This document shows positions 20,227 to 32,424 of a stretch of DNA of 64,000 nucleotides, piece by piece. The stretch's first letter is position 1. The number at the start of each line of letters is the position of its first letter. This DNA comes from Budorcas taxicolor (lineage: Eukaryota > Chordata > Mammalia > Artiodactyla > Bovidae): the NCBI RefSeq assembly GCF_023091745.1, contig NC_068915.1, positions 52,820,001 to 52,884,000 on the forward strand, read 5' to 3'. Made by a program: the position numbers and the translations under genes. The notes under the pieces are model-generated. The model ran no database searches and was not told where the DNA came from. It worked only from the letters and a program-made list of their open reading frames with translations.

Positions 20227-21889
20227 AGGCAACTCTAATGAGATTAAAAACAATAATATTCACTATGTCAACAACAACCCGTGTTAGCAATACTGAACAT
20301 AAAAAGATTATCTAAATTCCTGGGAGAGATTAAAGAGATATCTGGCTATTAGAACAAACAAAAATATTGTATGAAACAGACAAAAGTATGAGGAGGAAAC
20401 AACCAAATATACAACAAACCTAAATAATAATAAAGAAAACTAGATATGAAGAATAATATTGTTTCAAACTGGACAGTGCTTTCTGTCTTGTATAAGATTA
20501 GAAGTTTGACCACAAAAAATTATGAAAATATCTAATTTGTCTTTTGGGCACTTAAAAAAATAAGACAAAGGGATTTATTTCACATTTTTGTTATAACTTA
20601 TATAGGCTACCAAGAGGGATCAAAAACTACTTTCATTTCCTGCTTGTCTACATTATCTTAGCAATCTAACATACTGTAGTAATTTTCTGATAAAATATTT
20701 CTTATTTAAATCAACTTATAAACAACTGTCAATGTGAATTCATATGAGAGATTAGGTTCTGCATTTGTAAACATGATTTTAGATAAGATTTTTGGAACAG
20801 AGACATAATTTGGGAGCAAATCAGACTCTTGGATCATGTTTAGGAGGGATCCTGGGTCTTTTTCCCAGTCTTCAAGTTGGAGAAGCATTACAGTCAACCG
20901 GTAGAATACTTTCTAATTCATTTGATTGACTGAACAGATAACTGGAAAAAGCAAGATTCATTCCTTCCCACTCTACAGCATTATATTTATTTAGAAAATA
21001 AAATTAATTTCCTCATAACTTTGAACAAATTCAACCTATTAAACCCGAGCAACACAATAAAAAGTTTTATTATCAAGTTTACTTTTAAAAAGGAACAAAC
21101 TGTGATCATTTCCTGAATCTTAATTAAAAAAGCACTATCCTTATATATGAAACAAGTATGAAGACTGATGTTTAGTTTTAGCATCTTTAATGCCCACTAG
21201 ATGTGAACTTTTATACTTGAGTGGTTAAACCTCTAAAACTTTCTGAGAGACAATGGTCTTACAGAAAGCTAATTGTGATAAGTTCACATTCCTAAAATAT
21301 TTTAATTCAGATTACAGAATGGGAGGTAGGTTCTGAGTTTACAAGTGAATGTAATTAAATATATTACCTTCTGTTCAAGAAAGTTGCATTGGGATAATTC
21401 GTGCCTTCTATAGGAAACACAAAAATTCCATAAACTTAAAAAATAATTTAGGTTCTTTATGCTGTTAGGTTGTGTAGTAAAAAAGTTATAGGAATTAAAA
21501 CTGTAATTTGCTTACAAACAGGCAATCCTCACAGATTTATATTTTCCCTCTGTTCCTGAGCTACTAGTTTTCCATCTCTCCTATGCATATTGACATTCTC
21601 TTCCTCATAGTGCCAAGCAGTCTGATTTCCTATAACATTTTAATAGCATGGACTACATCAAGCAGTAGGTCATAAAACACAGATAGATTTGTTGTTAGAG
21701 ATGGAGCCAAGGCATAATTTTCAAACAATTTTCTCTTCCCTAATGTGGAGAAGTGTGTAAAGTTGTGAGCCTTCCTATATTTGGTGCAGTAAACTAAGCT
21801 TCTCAGAAATTACACTGATGAAATGCTGATAAATAGGATTATCAAAATCTTCACTTACTCCATAAACATATTTATTAAACCTCTATTTT
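20227..21889. other. Non-repetitive AT-rich stretch
   Basis: No gene, RNA or repeat is recognised in these 1.6 kb. Short open frames such as 20706-20897 and 20987-21184 have no recognisable domain. Confidence 0.5.
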
Positions 21890-21896
21890 GTGATCA

Positions 21897-22614
21897 GTTC
21901 AGTTCAATTTAGTCACTCAGTCATGTCCGACTCTTTGCGACCTCATGAACCACAGCAAGCCCTGCCTCCCTGTCCATCATCAACTTCCGGAGTTCACTCA
22001 AACTCACCGAGTCGGTGATGCCATCCAGCCATCTCATCCTCTGTTGTCCCCTTCTCCTCCTGCCTCCAGTCCCTCCCAGCATCAGAGTCTTTTCCAATGA
22101 GTCAACTCTTCGCATGAGGTGGCAACATATTGGAGTTTCAGCTTTAGCATCATTTCTTCCAAAGAACACCCAGGGCTGATCTCCTTTAGAATGGACTGGT
22201 TGGATCTCCTTGCAGTCTAAGGGACTCTCAGGAGTCTTCTCCAAAACCACAGTTCAAAAACATAAATTCTTCAGCACTCAGCTTTCTTTGCAGTCCAACA
22301 TTCACATCCATACATGACTACTGGAAAAACCATAGCCTTGACTAGACTGACCTTTGTTGGCAAAGTAACTTCTCTGTTTTTCAATATGCTATCTAGGTTG
22401 GTCATAACTTTCCTTCCAAGGAGTAAGCGTCTTGTAATTTCATGGCTGCAATCACCATCTGCAGTGATTTTGGAGGCCCCCAAAATGAAGTCTGACACTG
22501 TTTCCACTCTTTCCCAATCTATTTCCCATGAAGTGATGGGACCAGATGCCATGATCTTCGTTTTCTGAATGTTGAGCTTTAAGCCAACTTTTTCACTCTC
22601 CTCTTTCACTTTCA
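21897..22614 (-). mobile_element. BovB LINE, 5'-truncated
   Basis: The complete BovB 3' end (GTTCAGTTCAATTTAGTCAC at the left) and about 700 bases of antisense C-terminal coding sequence are present. A short candidate target duplication GTGATCA lies at 21890-21896 and 22615-22621. The ORF2 pieces at 21921-22250 and 22271-22609 are in different frames. Confidence 0.92.
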
Positions 22615-22621
22615 GTGATCA

Positions 22622-24434
22622 ATTCTGAGATGAATAAAGTAGAAGAAATCTCAGACATTATGAAACTTACACATTAATAGTTACTAGATAAAAGAATTTT
22701 ATAAAAAATAACAATGTCCTTTTCTTGTTCTTGAGAAGTTTAAATTATTAAAATAGGAGCTAAGAACTTACTGATAGAAAGCATTTGAATAATATAACTA
22801 TGCAATATGTAATTAAGAAAATATGTAATTATATATAGTTGCAAACAGTGTTAGTGCACAGAAAAACACATCAGTATGAGTGCAAGGAGTTAGGAAAGAT
22901 AGTCTCAAAAAGTAAAAACTGAGAATCAGTACATGTTTGCACTTTAAACAGCAATAACATTTATCAGCATAAGAAAGAATCTAAGCAAAATAACATATAG
23001 GGAAACCCATTTGGCACAAATAATGGATGAATAAAGTGCCTCATTGGACTATGACAATTTCACATGTTTAATTAGATGTATAAATATGGGAGAGGGGCCA
23101 GGTCCAGATAATTAGCTTCCTTAGAGGTAAAAGCACATTTAATAAACAGCAGCTAATAAATAACAAGTCATGTGCTACTCATTTCTATAGAATTAACTTT
23201 TGTCTTGATTTTTTCATGATGGCTTACCCTATTTTATACAATAGTATTTCTACAGTAAATTTACTAAATTTATTTTGTGTATATAAATTAAGTTCTCCCA
23301 TAATTCAGTATGCTGTTTAGGACTGTCAACATAAAAATGACCAACTCTCTTAACTTTCAAAATGCTCACAGCTGAAGTTAGGGGGAGTGAGGACACTGCA
23401 TTGGTATATTAGAGGAGCCTGGCAGGCTACAGTCCATAAGGTCACACAGAGTTGGACACAAGTGAAGCAACTCAGCTCATGAAAGACACATGTAAATGTG
23501 GAAGCTAATTTTGTGAGTTAATGCTTATCTTTGAAAAAGTTTTCATAGAAATAAATTTTCAATTGGAAACAAAATATCAGATGATAAATCTCAATTTCTT
23601 ACTCATAAAATGTGATCATCATGGAAGCAGGCTAAAGTCAAGCTCCAAGCACTGTTTTGTGAATTATAGGAGTGGCTGCAATTAGTATGCCTGCCATATG
23701 TTAATCTCCAGATGGTCAAGAGCTTTGGAACACATTGTCTATATGTACTATATAAATAAACCTGTTTAACTCTGTCTAATATTCTTTCATTGCAACATAA
23801 GTTGAAAATATTTAAAAGAAACAAGGGCCTCATCTCTTTAAGGCGCCATGGAGTGACCATGAGTAAATTAAGGTCACTGAAGGCAGGAAAATAAATTGTT
23901 ACCTTCAATGAAGGTCAGAATGATTTGAGGAAAAAATAAGAAATCCAGAAGATAAAAACTCAGAAGGAAGGTTTAGAGGAAACTAAGCATTGTTTCCACT
24001 TTGTACCCTAGCCAGAGTCTTGATTAATAAAGAACAGATTTTGATGCTCATAGTTATTCTAAATAGCAAATGAGAAAAACATAGGAATAATAATACTAGT
24101 CTGTGTAAAATGAAGGGGAAATATAGAAATAGTATATGTGAAAATTGAAATTCAAAAAATGGTAACTTGAAATTTACTATGTGACTTTGATGCCATAACA
24201 GATATTTATTAAAATATGCAAGAAAAACATAAGATCTTTTTGCATATTTTTAAATATTTGAATGATCTGATGAATGAATTTAGTACCTGGGGTGAATATC
24301 ATATTACCAATTACAAATGAGAAAAATACGAGTAATACTGAAATGATGTGAGCTATAGAAATAATATATGTAATGCACCAACCAAAGCATCTGTGCTCTC
24401 ATAAACAGTAGTGAATAAATGAACAAATTGCTAT
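22622..24434. other. Mostly non-repetitive stretch
   Basis: Apart from a short Bov-A piece at 23410-23477, I recognise nothing. The frame 23603-23908 (minus, 101 codons) has no recognisable domain. Confidence 0.5.
23410..23477 (+). mobile_element. Bov-A SINE fragment, 3' end only
   Basis: TAGAGGAGCCTGGCAGGCTA (23410-23429) through GAGTTGGACACAAGTGAAGC matches the last third of the Bov-A unit. It is only about 68 bases long. Confidence 0.8.
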
Positions 24435-25159
24435 TGATTCCTAAATCAGTTCAGTTCAGTTCAGTTGCTCAGTCGTGTCTGACTCTTTGCGACCCCATGA
24501 ATTGCAGCACGCCAGACCTCCCTGTCCATCACCAACTCCCGGAGTTCACTCAGACTCACGTCCATTGAGTCAGTGATGCCATCCAGCCATCTCATCCTCT
24601 GTCGTCCCCTTCTCCTCCTGCCCCCAATCCCTCCCAGCGTCAGACTCTTTTCCAGTGAGTCAACTCTTCACATGAGGTGGCTAAAGTACTGGAGCTTCAG
24701 CTTTAGCATCATCCCTCCCAAAGAAATCCCAGGGCTGATCTCCTTCAGAATAGACTGGTTGGATCTCCTCACAGTCCAAGGGACTCTCAAGAGTCTTCTT
24801 CAACACCACAGTTCAAAAGCATCAATTCTTCGGTGCTCAGCTTTCTTCACAATCCAACTCTCACGTTCATTCATGACTACTGGAAAAACCATAGCCTTGA
24901 CTAGACAGACCTTTGTTGGTAAAGTAATGTCTCTGCTTTTCAATATGCTATGTAGGTTGGTCATAACTTTCCTTCTAAGGAGTAAGCGTCTTGTAATTTC
25001 ATGGCTGCAATCACCATCTGCATTGATTTTGGAGCCCCCAAAAATAAAGTCTGACACTGTTTCCACTGTTTCCCCATCTATTTTCCATGAAGTGATGAGA
25101 CCAGATGCCATGGTCTTTGTTTTCTGAATCTTGAGCTTTAAGCCAACTTTTTCCCTCTC

Positions 25160-25372
25160 CTATTTCACTTTCATCAAGAGGCTTTTTAGTTCCTCTTCAC
25201 TTCCTGCCATAAGGGTGGTATCATCTGCATATCTGACGTTATTGATATTTCTCCTGGCAGTCTTGATTCCAGCTTCTGCTTCTTCCAGCCCAGTGTTTCT
25301 CATGATGTACTCTGCATATAATTTAAATAATGAGGGTGACAATGTACAGCCTTGATGTACTCCTTTTCCCAT
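25160..25372 (-). pseudogene. BovB reverse transcriptase remnant with intact YADD
   Basis: This 70-residue frame covers RT motifs B and C. It begins MGKGVHQGCTLSPSLF (motif B, with Arg replaced by His but Gln-Gly retained) and contains NNVRYADDTTLM (motif C with both catalytic Asp). It is followed by the SEEELKSLLMKVK helix. Motif A lies in a neighbouring fragment (25418-25663), separated by a stop in the codon run around 25415-25420. No start codon context of its own is expected. Confidence 0.75.
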
Positions 25373-25417
25373 TTGGAACCAGTCTGTTGTTCCATGTCCA
25401 GTTCTAACTGTTGCTTC

Positions 25418-25663
25418 CTAACCTGCATATAGGTGTCTCAAGAGGCAGATCAGGTGGTCTGGTATTCCCATCTCTTTCAGAATTTTCCACAGTTTATTGT
25501 GATCCACACAGTCAACGGCTTTGCCATAGTCAATAAAGCAGAAACAGATATTTTCCAGGAACTCTCTTGCTTTTTCCATGATCCAGCAGATGTTGGCAAT
25601 TTGATCTCTGGTTCCTCTGCCTTTTCTAAAACCAGCTTGAACATCTGGAAGTTCACGGTTCAC
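25418..25663 (-). pseudogene. BovB reverse transcriptase remnant, motif A
   Basis: This 81-residue frame contains FRKGRGTRDQIANICWIMEK and motif A as CFIDYGKAVDCVDHNKLW, keeping the metal-binding Asp but with Phe replaced by Val in the AFD triplet, as in the copy at 5810-6835. It ends at the LYAG block where a stop codon (Gln to stop) separates it from the motif B/C fragment downstream on the minus strand. Confidence 0.72.
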
Positions 25664-26102
25664 ATATTGCTGAAGCCTGGCTTGGAGAATTTAGAGCATT
25701 ACTTTACTAGCATGTGAGATGAGTGCAATTGTGCAGTAGTTCGAGCATTCTTTGGCATTGCTTTTCTTTGGGATTGGAAGGAGAACTGACTTTTCCAGTC
25801 CTGTGGCCACTGCTGAGTTTTCCAAATTTGCTGGCATATGAGTACAGCACTTTCACAGCATCATCTTTCAGGATTTGAGATAGTTCCACTGGAATTCCAT
25901 CACCTCCACTAGCTTTGCTTGTAGTGATGCTTTCTAAGGCCCACTTGACTTCACATTCCAGGATGTCTGGTTCTAGGTAAGTGATCACACCATCGTGATT
26001 ATCTGGGTCATGAAGATCTTTTTTTGTACCGTTCTTCTGTGTATTCTTGCCACCTCTTCTTAATATCTTCTGCTTCTGTTAGGTCCAGACCATTTCTGTC
26101 CT

Positions 26103-26429
26103 TTATTGAGCCCATCTTTGCACGAAATGTTCCCTTGATGTGTCTAATTTTCCTGAAGAGATCTCTAGTCTTTCCCATTCTGTTGTTTTCCTCTCTTTCT
26201 TTGCGTTAATCGCTGAGGAAGGCTTTCTTTTATCTCTTCTTGCTATTCTTTGGGACTCTTCATTCAGATGCTTATATCTTTCCTTTTCTCCTTTGCTTTT
26301 CACTTCTCTTCTTTTCACAGCTATTTGTAAGGCCTTCCCAGACAGCCATTTTGCTGTTTTGCATTTCTTTCCCGTGGGGATGGTCTTGATCCCTTTCTCC
26401 TCTACAATGTCACGAACCTCAGTCCACAA
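26103..26429 (-). pseudogene. BovB ORF2 remnant, basic linker at the truncation point
   Basis: This 108-residue frame is the endonuclease-RT linker (KKCKTAKWLSGKALQIAVKRRE, then RRDKR-rich helix). It ends at the 5' truncation of this BovB copy, three bases before the right target duplication. The endonuclease domain was never copied in this insertion. Confidence 0.65.
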
Positions 26430-26528
26430 ACCTGATTCCTAAATATATATCTTTATATACATATATTACCATACAATATAAGGCAATTATTAATAATATT
26501 CATTCATGAAACAGTTCCTCTCTGGTAG

Positions 26529-26988
26529 ACAGTTTCCTATTGTCACTGCATGAATATCATCACAAACTCATTATCTCACAATTATAGAGGCTAGAATTCC
26601 AAAAGGCGTTTTATTGGGATAAAACCAAGGTATTGGCAGGGTTGTGTTCTTTCTGGAGGCTCCAGAGAAGTATCTCTTCTTTGTTTCTTCAGCTTTTGAA
26701 TGCTGTCTATATTCTTTGGTTCATAGCTACTCCCTCTGTCTTCTAAATACTGTCAGAGTTTCTTTCTTTGTTGGATCTCTTTTTTTCTGCTTTGACGTGC
26801 TCAGCTCCCTTTTATGATGACTCTTGTGGTGATAAGGGTCCTACTTGGATGGTCCAAAATAATATCCCCACCTCAAGGTTCTTAGTCCCATTTACAAGTT
26901 CTCTGTGGCACCTTAAGCAATATATTTGCAGATTCGAGGGTTTAGGATGTGGACATCTTTGGAAGAGCATTTTCTATCTACCACACAG
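26529..26988 (-). mobile_element. MLT1-type LTR (ERVL-MaLR)
   Basis: On the plus strand the order of blocks TATCTCACAATTATAGAGGC (26573-26592), TCTGGAGGCTCCAGAGAAGT, GATAAGGGTCCTACTTGGAT and GGATGTGGACATCTTTGGAA is the reverse complement of the MLT1 LTR consensus. A short internal deletion is visible near 26570. The right end CTATCTACCACACAG is the LTR start. It is old and diverged, with no coding potential. Confidence 0.75.
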
Positions 26989-27414
26989 TTTTTAAAAAAT
27001 ACATACTCTACTTACATACTCAAAACAACACAGTGAAGTGGCAGTTACCTTTCCTATTTTACACATGGACAAACCTAGACACAAATCTAACCAACGACTG
27101 GCTTCATCTCTCTTCTATCTACAATTTTATCTTTCTACTCGTAAATCTTCCTTCAGTCTTTCCCACTGGGAGTTCATTCCTCTGTAAGGGATATAATGAA
27201 AGATCCCACTTTTCAACCTTCTTGTGGGTAATACATTAGGACGATGAACACTAATGTCCAGTCTACCCTGTGAACAACCACAACTTAACAGATGCTCCTG
27301 GTGAAGCACATGCAGCAACAAGTATTAAAACAAGGACTTCTAGAAGCTGACCTCTGCTCTCTTTGCTAGTGACTTCCCAGTAAGTGCTCCTAGTGGTATC
27401 TTTTTAATCCCTAC
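26989..27414. other. Non-repetitive stretch
   Basis: Nothing is recognised between the MLT1 LTR and the BovA2 target duplication. The frame 26949-27239 runs out of the LTR and is not a credible gene. Confidence 0.5.
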
Positions 27415-27431
27415 CATTTCTCTCATGTTTT

Positions 27432-27801
27432 CGGAGAAGGCAATGGCACCCCACTCCAGTACTCTTGCCTGGAAAATCCCATGGATGGAGGAGCTTGGTG
27501 GGGTTCAGTCCATGGCGTCACTGGAGAGTTCGATACAACTCAGTGACTTCATTTTCACTTTTTATTTATTTATTTTTTTAATTTTTATTTTTACTATATT
27601 TTACTTTACAGTACTGTATTGGTTTTGCCATACATTGACATGACATTTTCACTTTTCACTTTCATGCATTGGAGAAGGAAATGGCAACCCACTCCAGTGT
27701 TCTTGCCTGGAGAATTGCAGGGATGGCAGAGCCTGGTGGGCTGCCCTCTCTGGGGTCACACAGAGTCGGACATGACTGAAGCGACTTAGCAGCAGCAGTA
27801 G
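27432..27801 (+). mobile_element. BovA2 SINE split by an L1 tail
   Basis: The first Bov-A unit is at 27432-27562, and the second resumes at 27645 and ends with GCGACTTAGCAGCAGCAGTAG. A perfect 17-base target duplication, CATTTCTCTCATGTTTT at 27415-27431 and 27802-27818, shows that both halves belong to one insertion. The linker between the two units is where an L1 3' tail was inserted later. Confidence 0.95.
27563..27644 (-). mobile_element. L1 3' tail inserted in BovA2
   Basis: This 82-base insert starts with a T-rich run (antisense poly-A) and continues with ACTGTATTGGTTTTGCCATA (27613-27632), the terminal part of ruminant L1. It is flanked by a perfect 12-base duplication, ATTTTCACTTTT at 27551-27562 and 27645-27656. 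It is an extremely 5'-truncated L1 insertion. Confidence 0.92.
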
Positions 27802-28379
27802 CATTTCTCTCATGTTTTACCCAGATCATTCTGTGGCAAAACATTTTAAAGATACTGTTTCAGCAACTAGAGTGGTGTTCAAAAAACAATTCCTGCTGAG
27901 CCCTCTATGAGCATATGGTGGCCATAGGGTGACACAGCCTTTTTAAAACAAGTGTTCAGTGCTACCTATTATACATCGTCTGATAGAACATATTGAGTGA
28001 ACCCTTGGCTCAACTTGACTGATGTTAAGTGGAACATAACCATTAAAAGACTTTGTAAGCTTGGGGCAAACCTTAGAAATATTCTCCCATTACATCTTGC
28101 TGTCACAATTTTGTATGACCAAGACCCAGGTTAGACTAGGCTGTTACAATATTCCCTAAAATCAATGTCCTGATTAATCTCGAAGAGTAACATGTTTTTG
28201 TCACAGATAAATATATTGGTATACACATCAATATAGTACATGTATATTATATGTATATGCACAAGTATACATTTATGAATATATATTTACTTGACACCAT
28301 TAACCTCAACTGAAGTCCATCTAACTTTCCCATCCCTACAATTTATCTCAGTTTAGGTAGTGCGCTCCCCAGGAACGTT

Positions 28380-28575
28380 TCTCTGAGCCCTTCCTTCAAC
28401 GTTTCTGAAGTGCCGTGTACATAGCTCTGCCACTGCACTTGCTTAAAACTGCCAGCTTTACTCAGTCTGCTTGACTTAAATTATACTATAAGCAACTTAA
28501 GGGGACAGACCACACATTATCCATTTGCATAATCACTGAGACATGATAGAAGTTCAAAAATAGTTGGCTGACTTA
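28380..28575 (+). repeat. Possible L2 LINE 3' end
   Basis: TATAAGCAACTTAAGGGGAC (28487-28506) followed by an AGACCACA block and then AGAAGTTCAAAAATAGTTGG resembles the L2 3' end (consensus wording: ...AAGCTCCTTGAGGGCAGGGAC... and ...AGGTGCTCAATAAATATTTG). It is strongly diverged. Confidence 0.5.
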
Positions 28576-28847
28576 AACAGGCATTTAGTCATATAGTAAT
28601 TACTCAAGGTAAAGATAGATGGTGATGTGCACTGGAGAATTCAGTAAGGCATTTGGGCTTACCCTTTGGCTTCATACCTTTACTGGTGACAGAACCATCA
28701 CACAAGTGTTCAGATTTCTGCATTTTTCCACTCAGTGGTTATCTACCTCTAGTCTCCATTTCCATTATTGTCCTGTATTACACTAATATGACTTATGGTA
28801 GTCTAGGGCTCTTCATGCCTGGAGCTAGAAATCAAATAAGCTATTAT

Positions 28848-28864
28848 AAAAAAAAAAAAAAAAA
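28848..28864. repeat. Poly-A run (17 A)
   Basis: A homopolymer of 17 A. No recognisable retroposon lies directly upstream. Confidence 0.8.
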
Positions 28865-30252
28865 TCAGAGCAGTATTAGGTAGCAGTCCAGAAAATGTGT
28901 TAAGCAGACAATATTTGTTAGACCGTGTACAAAGACTATAAAAGGAATAAAAAAGACAAAAACAATAAACAAAAAAAGTAAAATGAATGCAAACAGCCAT
29001 GGAAGCAAGCAAGCAAACCTCCCAACCTGCTTCTGCATTCTTCCAATTTGGGGAAATTGCAACATCAGAACCATGCTGGCCAAATTAGGCCTCACACAGA
29101 TTCCATTATGTAAGTTCACTGATTGCCTGATTTAACCCGTTGGAAGCACCAGAATCTTGGCCACCGTGTTAGTTTGGTTGATTAGTCAGGTAGCTTTCTT
29201 TAATATCACCTCAAGGGGTTGTGGCTTTTGGCAAGAACAGAGCTAATTTCAGCTTAATTGCCACATAAAGTTTTCCCTAAAGCACAGAAGCCACTGATCT
29301 TATGCTGCTTCCTATGACACACTTTTCAACATCCCTCCTGAGTGTAATGACATATCCTGGGTTGCCTGTTTAACAGCTTACGCCTACAATAGATGGTCTT
29401 GTCATCACTGTCATTTTACCTTCCCTACAAAGAGGAAAAATGTCAGGAGTCTTAACCTCTGACCTCTGAACCCCCATTTTGTTGTGTTCAAAACATCTTC
29501 CACAACTTCCAGTAGCTGTCCTTTGTCCTTCACAGGGATTCTTAGCACAGGGTGATTCAAACACTAACTCTTATTCTCCAAAGTCCTCTCACCTGTGTGT
29601 AGTCTCTCGTCCCTGCAAAGTAGAAAGGATTCTGTGTATCCTTTCCTAAATATAGCATTCATTTTCCCCTCTCCACCAGTGCCTTAAGGATAAAAACTAT
29701 GTTTTATACACCTTTGAGCTTGCTACAACATGATTAAACTTCTGTGTTCTATTGATTCTCTACTTACACATCACCACTGTGGTTCCCTCATTTGTTCTAA
29801 GAATTCCGTGGTGTATAATGTCTTTGTAGTACAGTATATGGTACTTGTGTATTCTTATAGTGTTTGGCAAGCTCAGTAGGATCACACTCAATTATTTGTA
29901 TTAATTTCAAATTTTCAAAGAATCTGGGAAGAAAGGTTAAAATTAAAACAAACAAACAAACTTTTCTATTAGACAAAAACATGTAAAATTCCCAAAGAGC
30001 TAACCTTCCCTATGCTTCTTCCCAACCTCAAACAAAACCCAGGATGATCTGGATGTCTCCAGTTGTGACTTGTTGTCCCTGGTTGTCACTGGCTTTCCAG
30101 AATAGGGTTTTATCTGAAGGATCTTTCTGACCAGGAATGGCTAAAGTAGCCAAATGTTCTGCCAGAATGAAAGCATTTTTATCTGTTCAAAGGTAAATCT
30201 TTTATAAGATGTGCCACAAATGTATTACTTATGATTCATGATTTCAGATATG

Positions 30253-30272
30253 TTTTTTTTTTTTTTTTTTTA
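30253..30272. repeat. Poly-T run (20 T)
   Basis: A homopolymer of 20 T with no recognisable retroposon attached. Confidence 0.8.
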
Positions 30273-30886
30273 ATCTTAAGACTACTCATTAGGACAGGAG
30301 AGAACTGAAATAAATGGAATAGATCTGTATTTCAAAGAAATGTTGGGTGGAATTTCAAGCATTGAAAAGTTTACAATACCTCCCCCATCACTCATATACA
30401 AATTTAGATTAAAAAAAAAGTATGAAGACTTGGAACACCTTGGAATAAGTGCAAAAATTGTAACAAAATTATTCCTACTTGCTTCTTTACTGTGACTATG
30501 TCAAGACTTTCAAAAATATGAATTAGGAAATTATTTAAAATAACCTCTCCCATTATGGGAGATGTGCTCTTGGCAGCTACCAACTGGGTTCTCTGGCATT
30601 ACTAAAATGGATTAGAAAAAATAATAAAAATGTTGTTTATCTCACAGTCTTCTAAAATTGACCTCTGAATTAAATTTGAACTTGTGTTTGGCCATCCTCT
30701 AAATATGAAATCTCAATCAAATTTCATCTCTCATTTTAAATAGTTCTCTGCTTGAAGAGTCCCCTGTAAGCCTCCTTCTTAGCCTACACTCCCTACTCTC
30801 CCTTCAGTCTTTTGTAGCATTGGCTTCTAGGCTTTGGAATAATTTAAGCAAAATATACTGAAGGTCATATACTGTATTATGGAGAC

Positions 30887-31093
30887 TTTTTATTTTTTAA
30901 ATTTTATAACTGATTTAAGATGTTGTGTTAGTTCCAGAGTTATAACAAAGTGAGTGATTCAGTTCTACATATTCATATATTCATTCTTCTTCAGAATCTT
31001 AACCCATATAGATTATTTCAGAACATTGAGATCCCTGTGCTATATGGTAGGTTCTTGTTGGTAATCTATTTCATACACAGTAATATATGTATG
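30887..31093 (-). mobile_element. L1 3' region, left part (split by BovB)
   Basis: The antisense L1 3' UTR starts in a T-rich tail and shows GATGTTGTGTTAGTTCCAGA (30920-30939), GTGATTCAGTTCTACATATT and CCTGTGCTATATGGTAGGTT. The element continues at 32425 after a BovB insertion, and the sequence AATATATGTATG is duplicated at both edges. Confidence 0.85.
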
Positions 31094-31169
31094 GATCATC
31101 AAAAAAGCAAGAGAGTTCCAGAAAAACATCTATTTCTGCTTTATTGACTATGCGAAAGCCTTTGACAGT

Positions 31170-31516
31170 GTGGATCACAATAAACTGTGGAAAATTCTGA
31201 AAGAGATGGGAATACCAAACCACCTGACCTGCCTCTTGAGAAACCTATATGCAGGTCAGGAAGCAACAGTTAGAACTGGACATGGAACAACAGATTGGTT
31301 CCAAATAGGAAAAAAGAGTATGTCAAGGCTGTATATTGTCATCTTGCTTATTTAACTTATATGCAGAGAAACACTGGGCTGGAAGAAGTACAGTCTGGAA
31401 TCAAGAATGCCAGGAGAAATATCAATAACCTCAGATATGCAGATGACATCACCCTTATGGCAGAAAGTGAAGAGGAACTAAAGAACCTCTTGATGAAAGT
31501 GAAAAGAAGAGAGTGA
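31170..31516 (+). pseudogene. BovB reverse transcriptase remnant (two frames)
   Basis: Two overlapping frames (31170-31355 and 31295-31516) carry RT sequence: first MDHNKLWKILKEMG to WFQIG, then NNLRYADDITLMAESEEEL. Motif C YADD is intact. A one-base gain in the A-run near 31310-31316 (GGAAAAAAG) and lost bases near the AEY region break the frame, and motif B reads KSMSRLYI/KEYVKAVY in the shifted frames. Motif A (FIDYAKAFDSVDH in sense) lies just upstream at about 31140-31172. It cannot produce a working polymerase. Confidence 0.72.
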
Positions 31517-31860
31517 AAAAGTTGGCTTAAAGTTCAAAATTCAGAAAGTGAAGACTATGGCATCCGGTCCCATCACTTCATGGGAAATAGATGGAGAAAC
31601 AGTGGAAACAGTGTCAGACTTTATTTTTTGGGGCTCCAAAATCACTGCAGATGGTGATTGCAGCCACGAAATAAAAAGACACTTACTCTTTGGAAGGAAA
31701 GTTATGACCAACCTAGATAGCATATTCAAAAGCAAAGATATTACTTTGCCGACTAAGGTCTGACTAGTCGAGGCTATGGTTTTTCCTGTGGTCATGTATG
31801 GATGTGAGAGTTGGACTGTGAAGAAAGCTGAGCGCCGAAGAATTGATGCTTTTGAACTGT

Positions 31861-32067
31861 GAAGAAGTAAAGTCGCTCAGTCGTGTCTGACTCTTTGCGA
31901 CCCCATGGACTGTAGCCTACCAGGCTCCTCCCTCCATGGGATTCTCCAGGAAAGAGTACTTGAGTGGGTTGCCATTTCCTTCTCCAGGGGATCTTCCCGA
32001 ACCAGGGATCAAACCCAGGTCTTCCACATTCCAGGCAGACGCTTTAACCTCTTAGCAACCAGGGAAG
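31861..32067 (-). mobile_element. Bov-tA SINE inside the BovB
   Basis: The antisense Bov-tA interrupts BovB exactly between GAACTG (ending at 31860) and GTGGTGCTGGAG (from about 32066). Blocks AGTCGCTCAGTCGTGTCTGA (31871-31890) and CTTAGCAACCAGGGAAG at the right end identify it. No clean target duplication is visible, apart from a GTG-type overlap. Confidence 0.9.
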
Positions 32068-32424
32068 TGGTGCTGGAGAAAACTCTTGAGAGTCCCTTGG
32101 ACTGCAAGGAGATCCAACCAGTCCATCCTGAAGGAGATCAGTCCTAGGTGTTCATTGGAAGGACTGATGTTGAAGCTGAAACTCCAATACTTTGGCCACC
32201 TCATGCAAAGAACTGACTCATTGGAAAAGACACTGATGCTGGGAAGGATTGGGGGCAGGAGGAGAAGGGGACAACAGAAGATGAGATGGCTGGATGGCAT
32301 CACTGACTCAATGGACATGGGTTTGGGTAGACTTGGGAGTTGGTGATGGACAGGGAGGCCTGGAGTGTTGTGATTCATGGGGTCGCAGAGTCAGACACGA
32401 CTGAGCAACTGAACTGACTGACTG

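Larger units (their letters stand above)
24447..26432 (-). mobile_element. BovB LINE, 5'-truncated, 2 kb, with exact target duplication
   Basis: From the complete 3' end at 24447 (TCAGTTCAGTTCAGTTCAGT) the antisense BovB runs through the C-terminal region and RT to the endonuclease-RT linker at about 26430. A perfect 12-base duplication TGATTCCTAAAT at 24435-24446 and 26433-26444 sets both boundaries. ORF2 survives as fragments 24800-25111, 25160-25372, 25418-25663, 25707-25988 and 26103-26429 (all minus). Confidence 0.95.
27819..30886. other. Mostly non-repetitive 3-kb stretch
   Basis: No gene is recognised. It contains an L2-like piece (28380-28575), an A17 run (28848-28864) and a T20 run (30253-30272). 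Open frames here are short and featureless. Confidence 0.5.
31094..32424 (+). mobile_element. BovB LINE, 5'-truncated, inserted in L1
   Basis: This plus-strand BovB runs from within the RT (GGATCATCAAAAAAGCAAGA at about 31093) to the complete 3' end (ACTGACTGACTGA at about 32412-32424). A perfect 12-base duplication AATATATGTATG lies at 31082-31093 and 32425-32436. It carries its own Bov-tA insertion at 31861-32067. Confidence 0.95.

Noticed and set aside
24573..25127. 184-codon plus-strand frame
   Set aside because: It is antisense to the BovB C-terminal region and RT (24447-26432 minus), a shadow frame.
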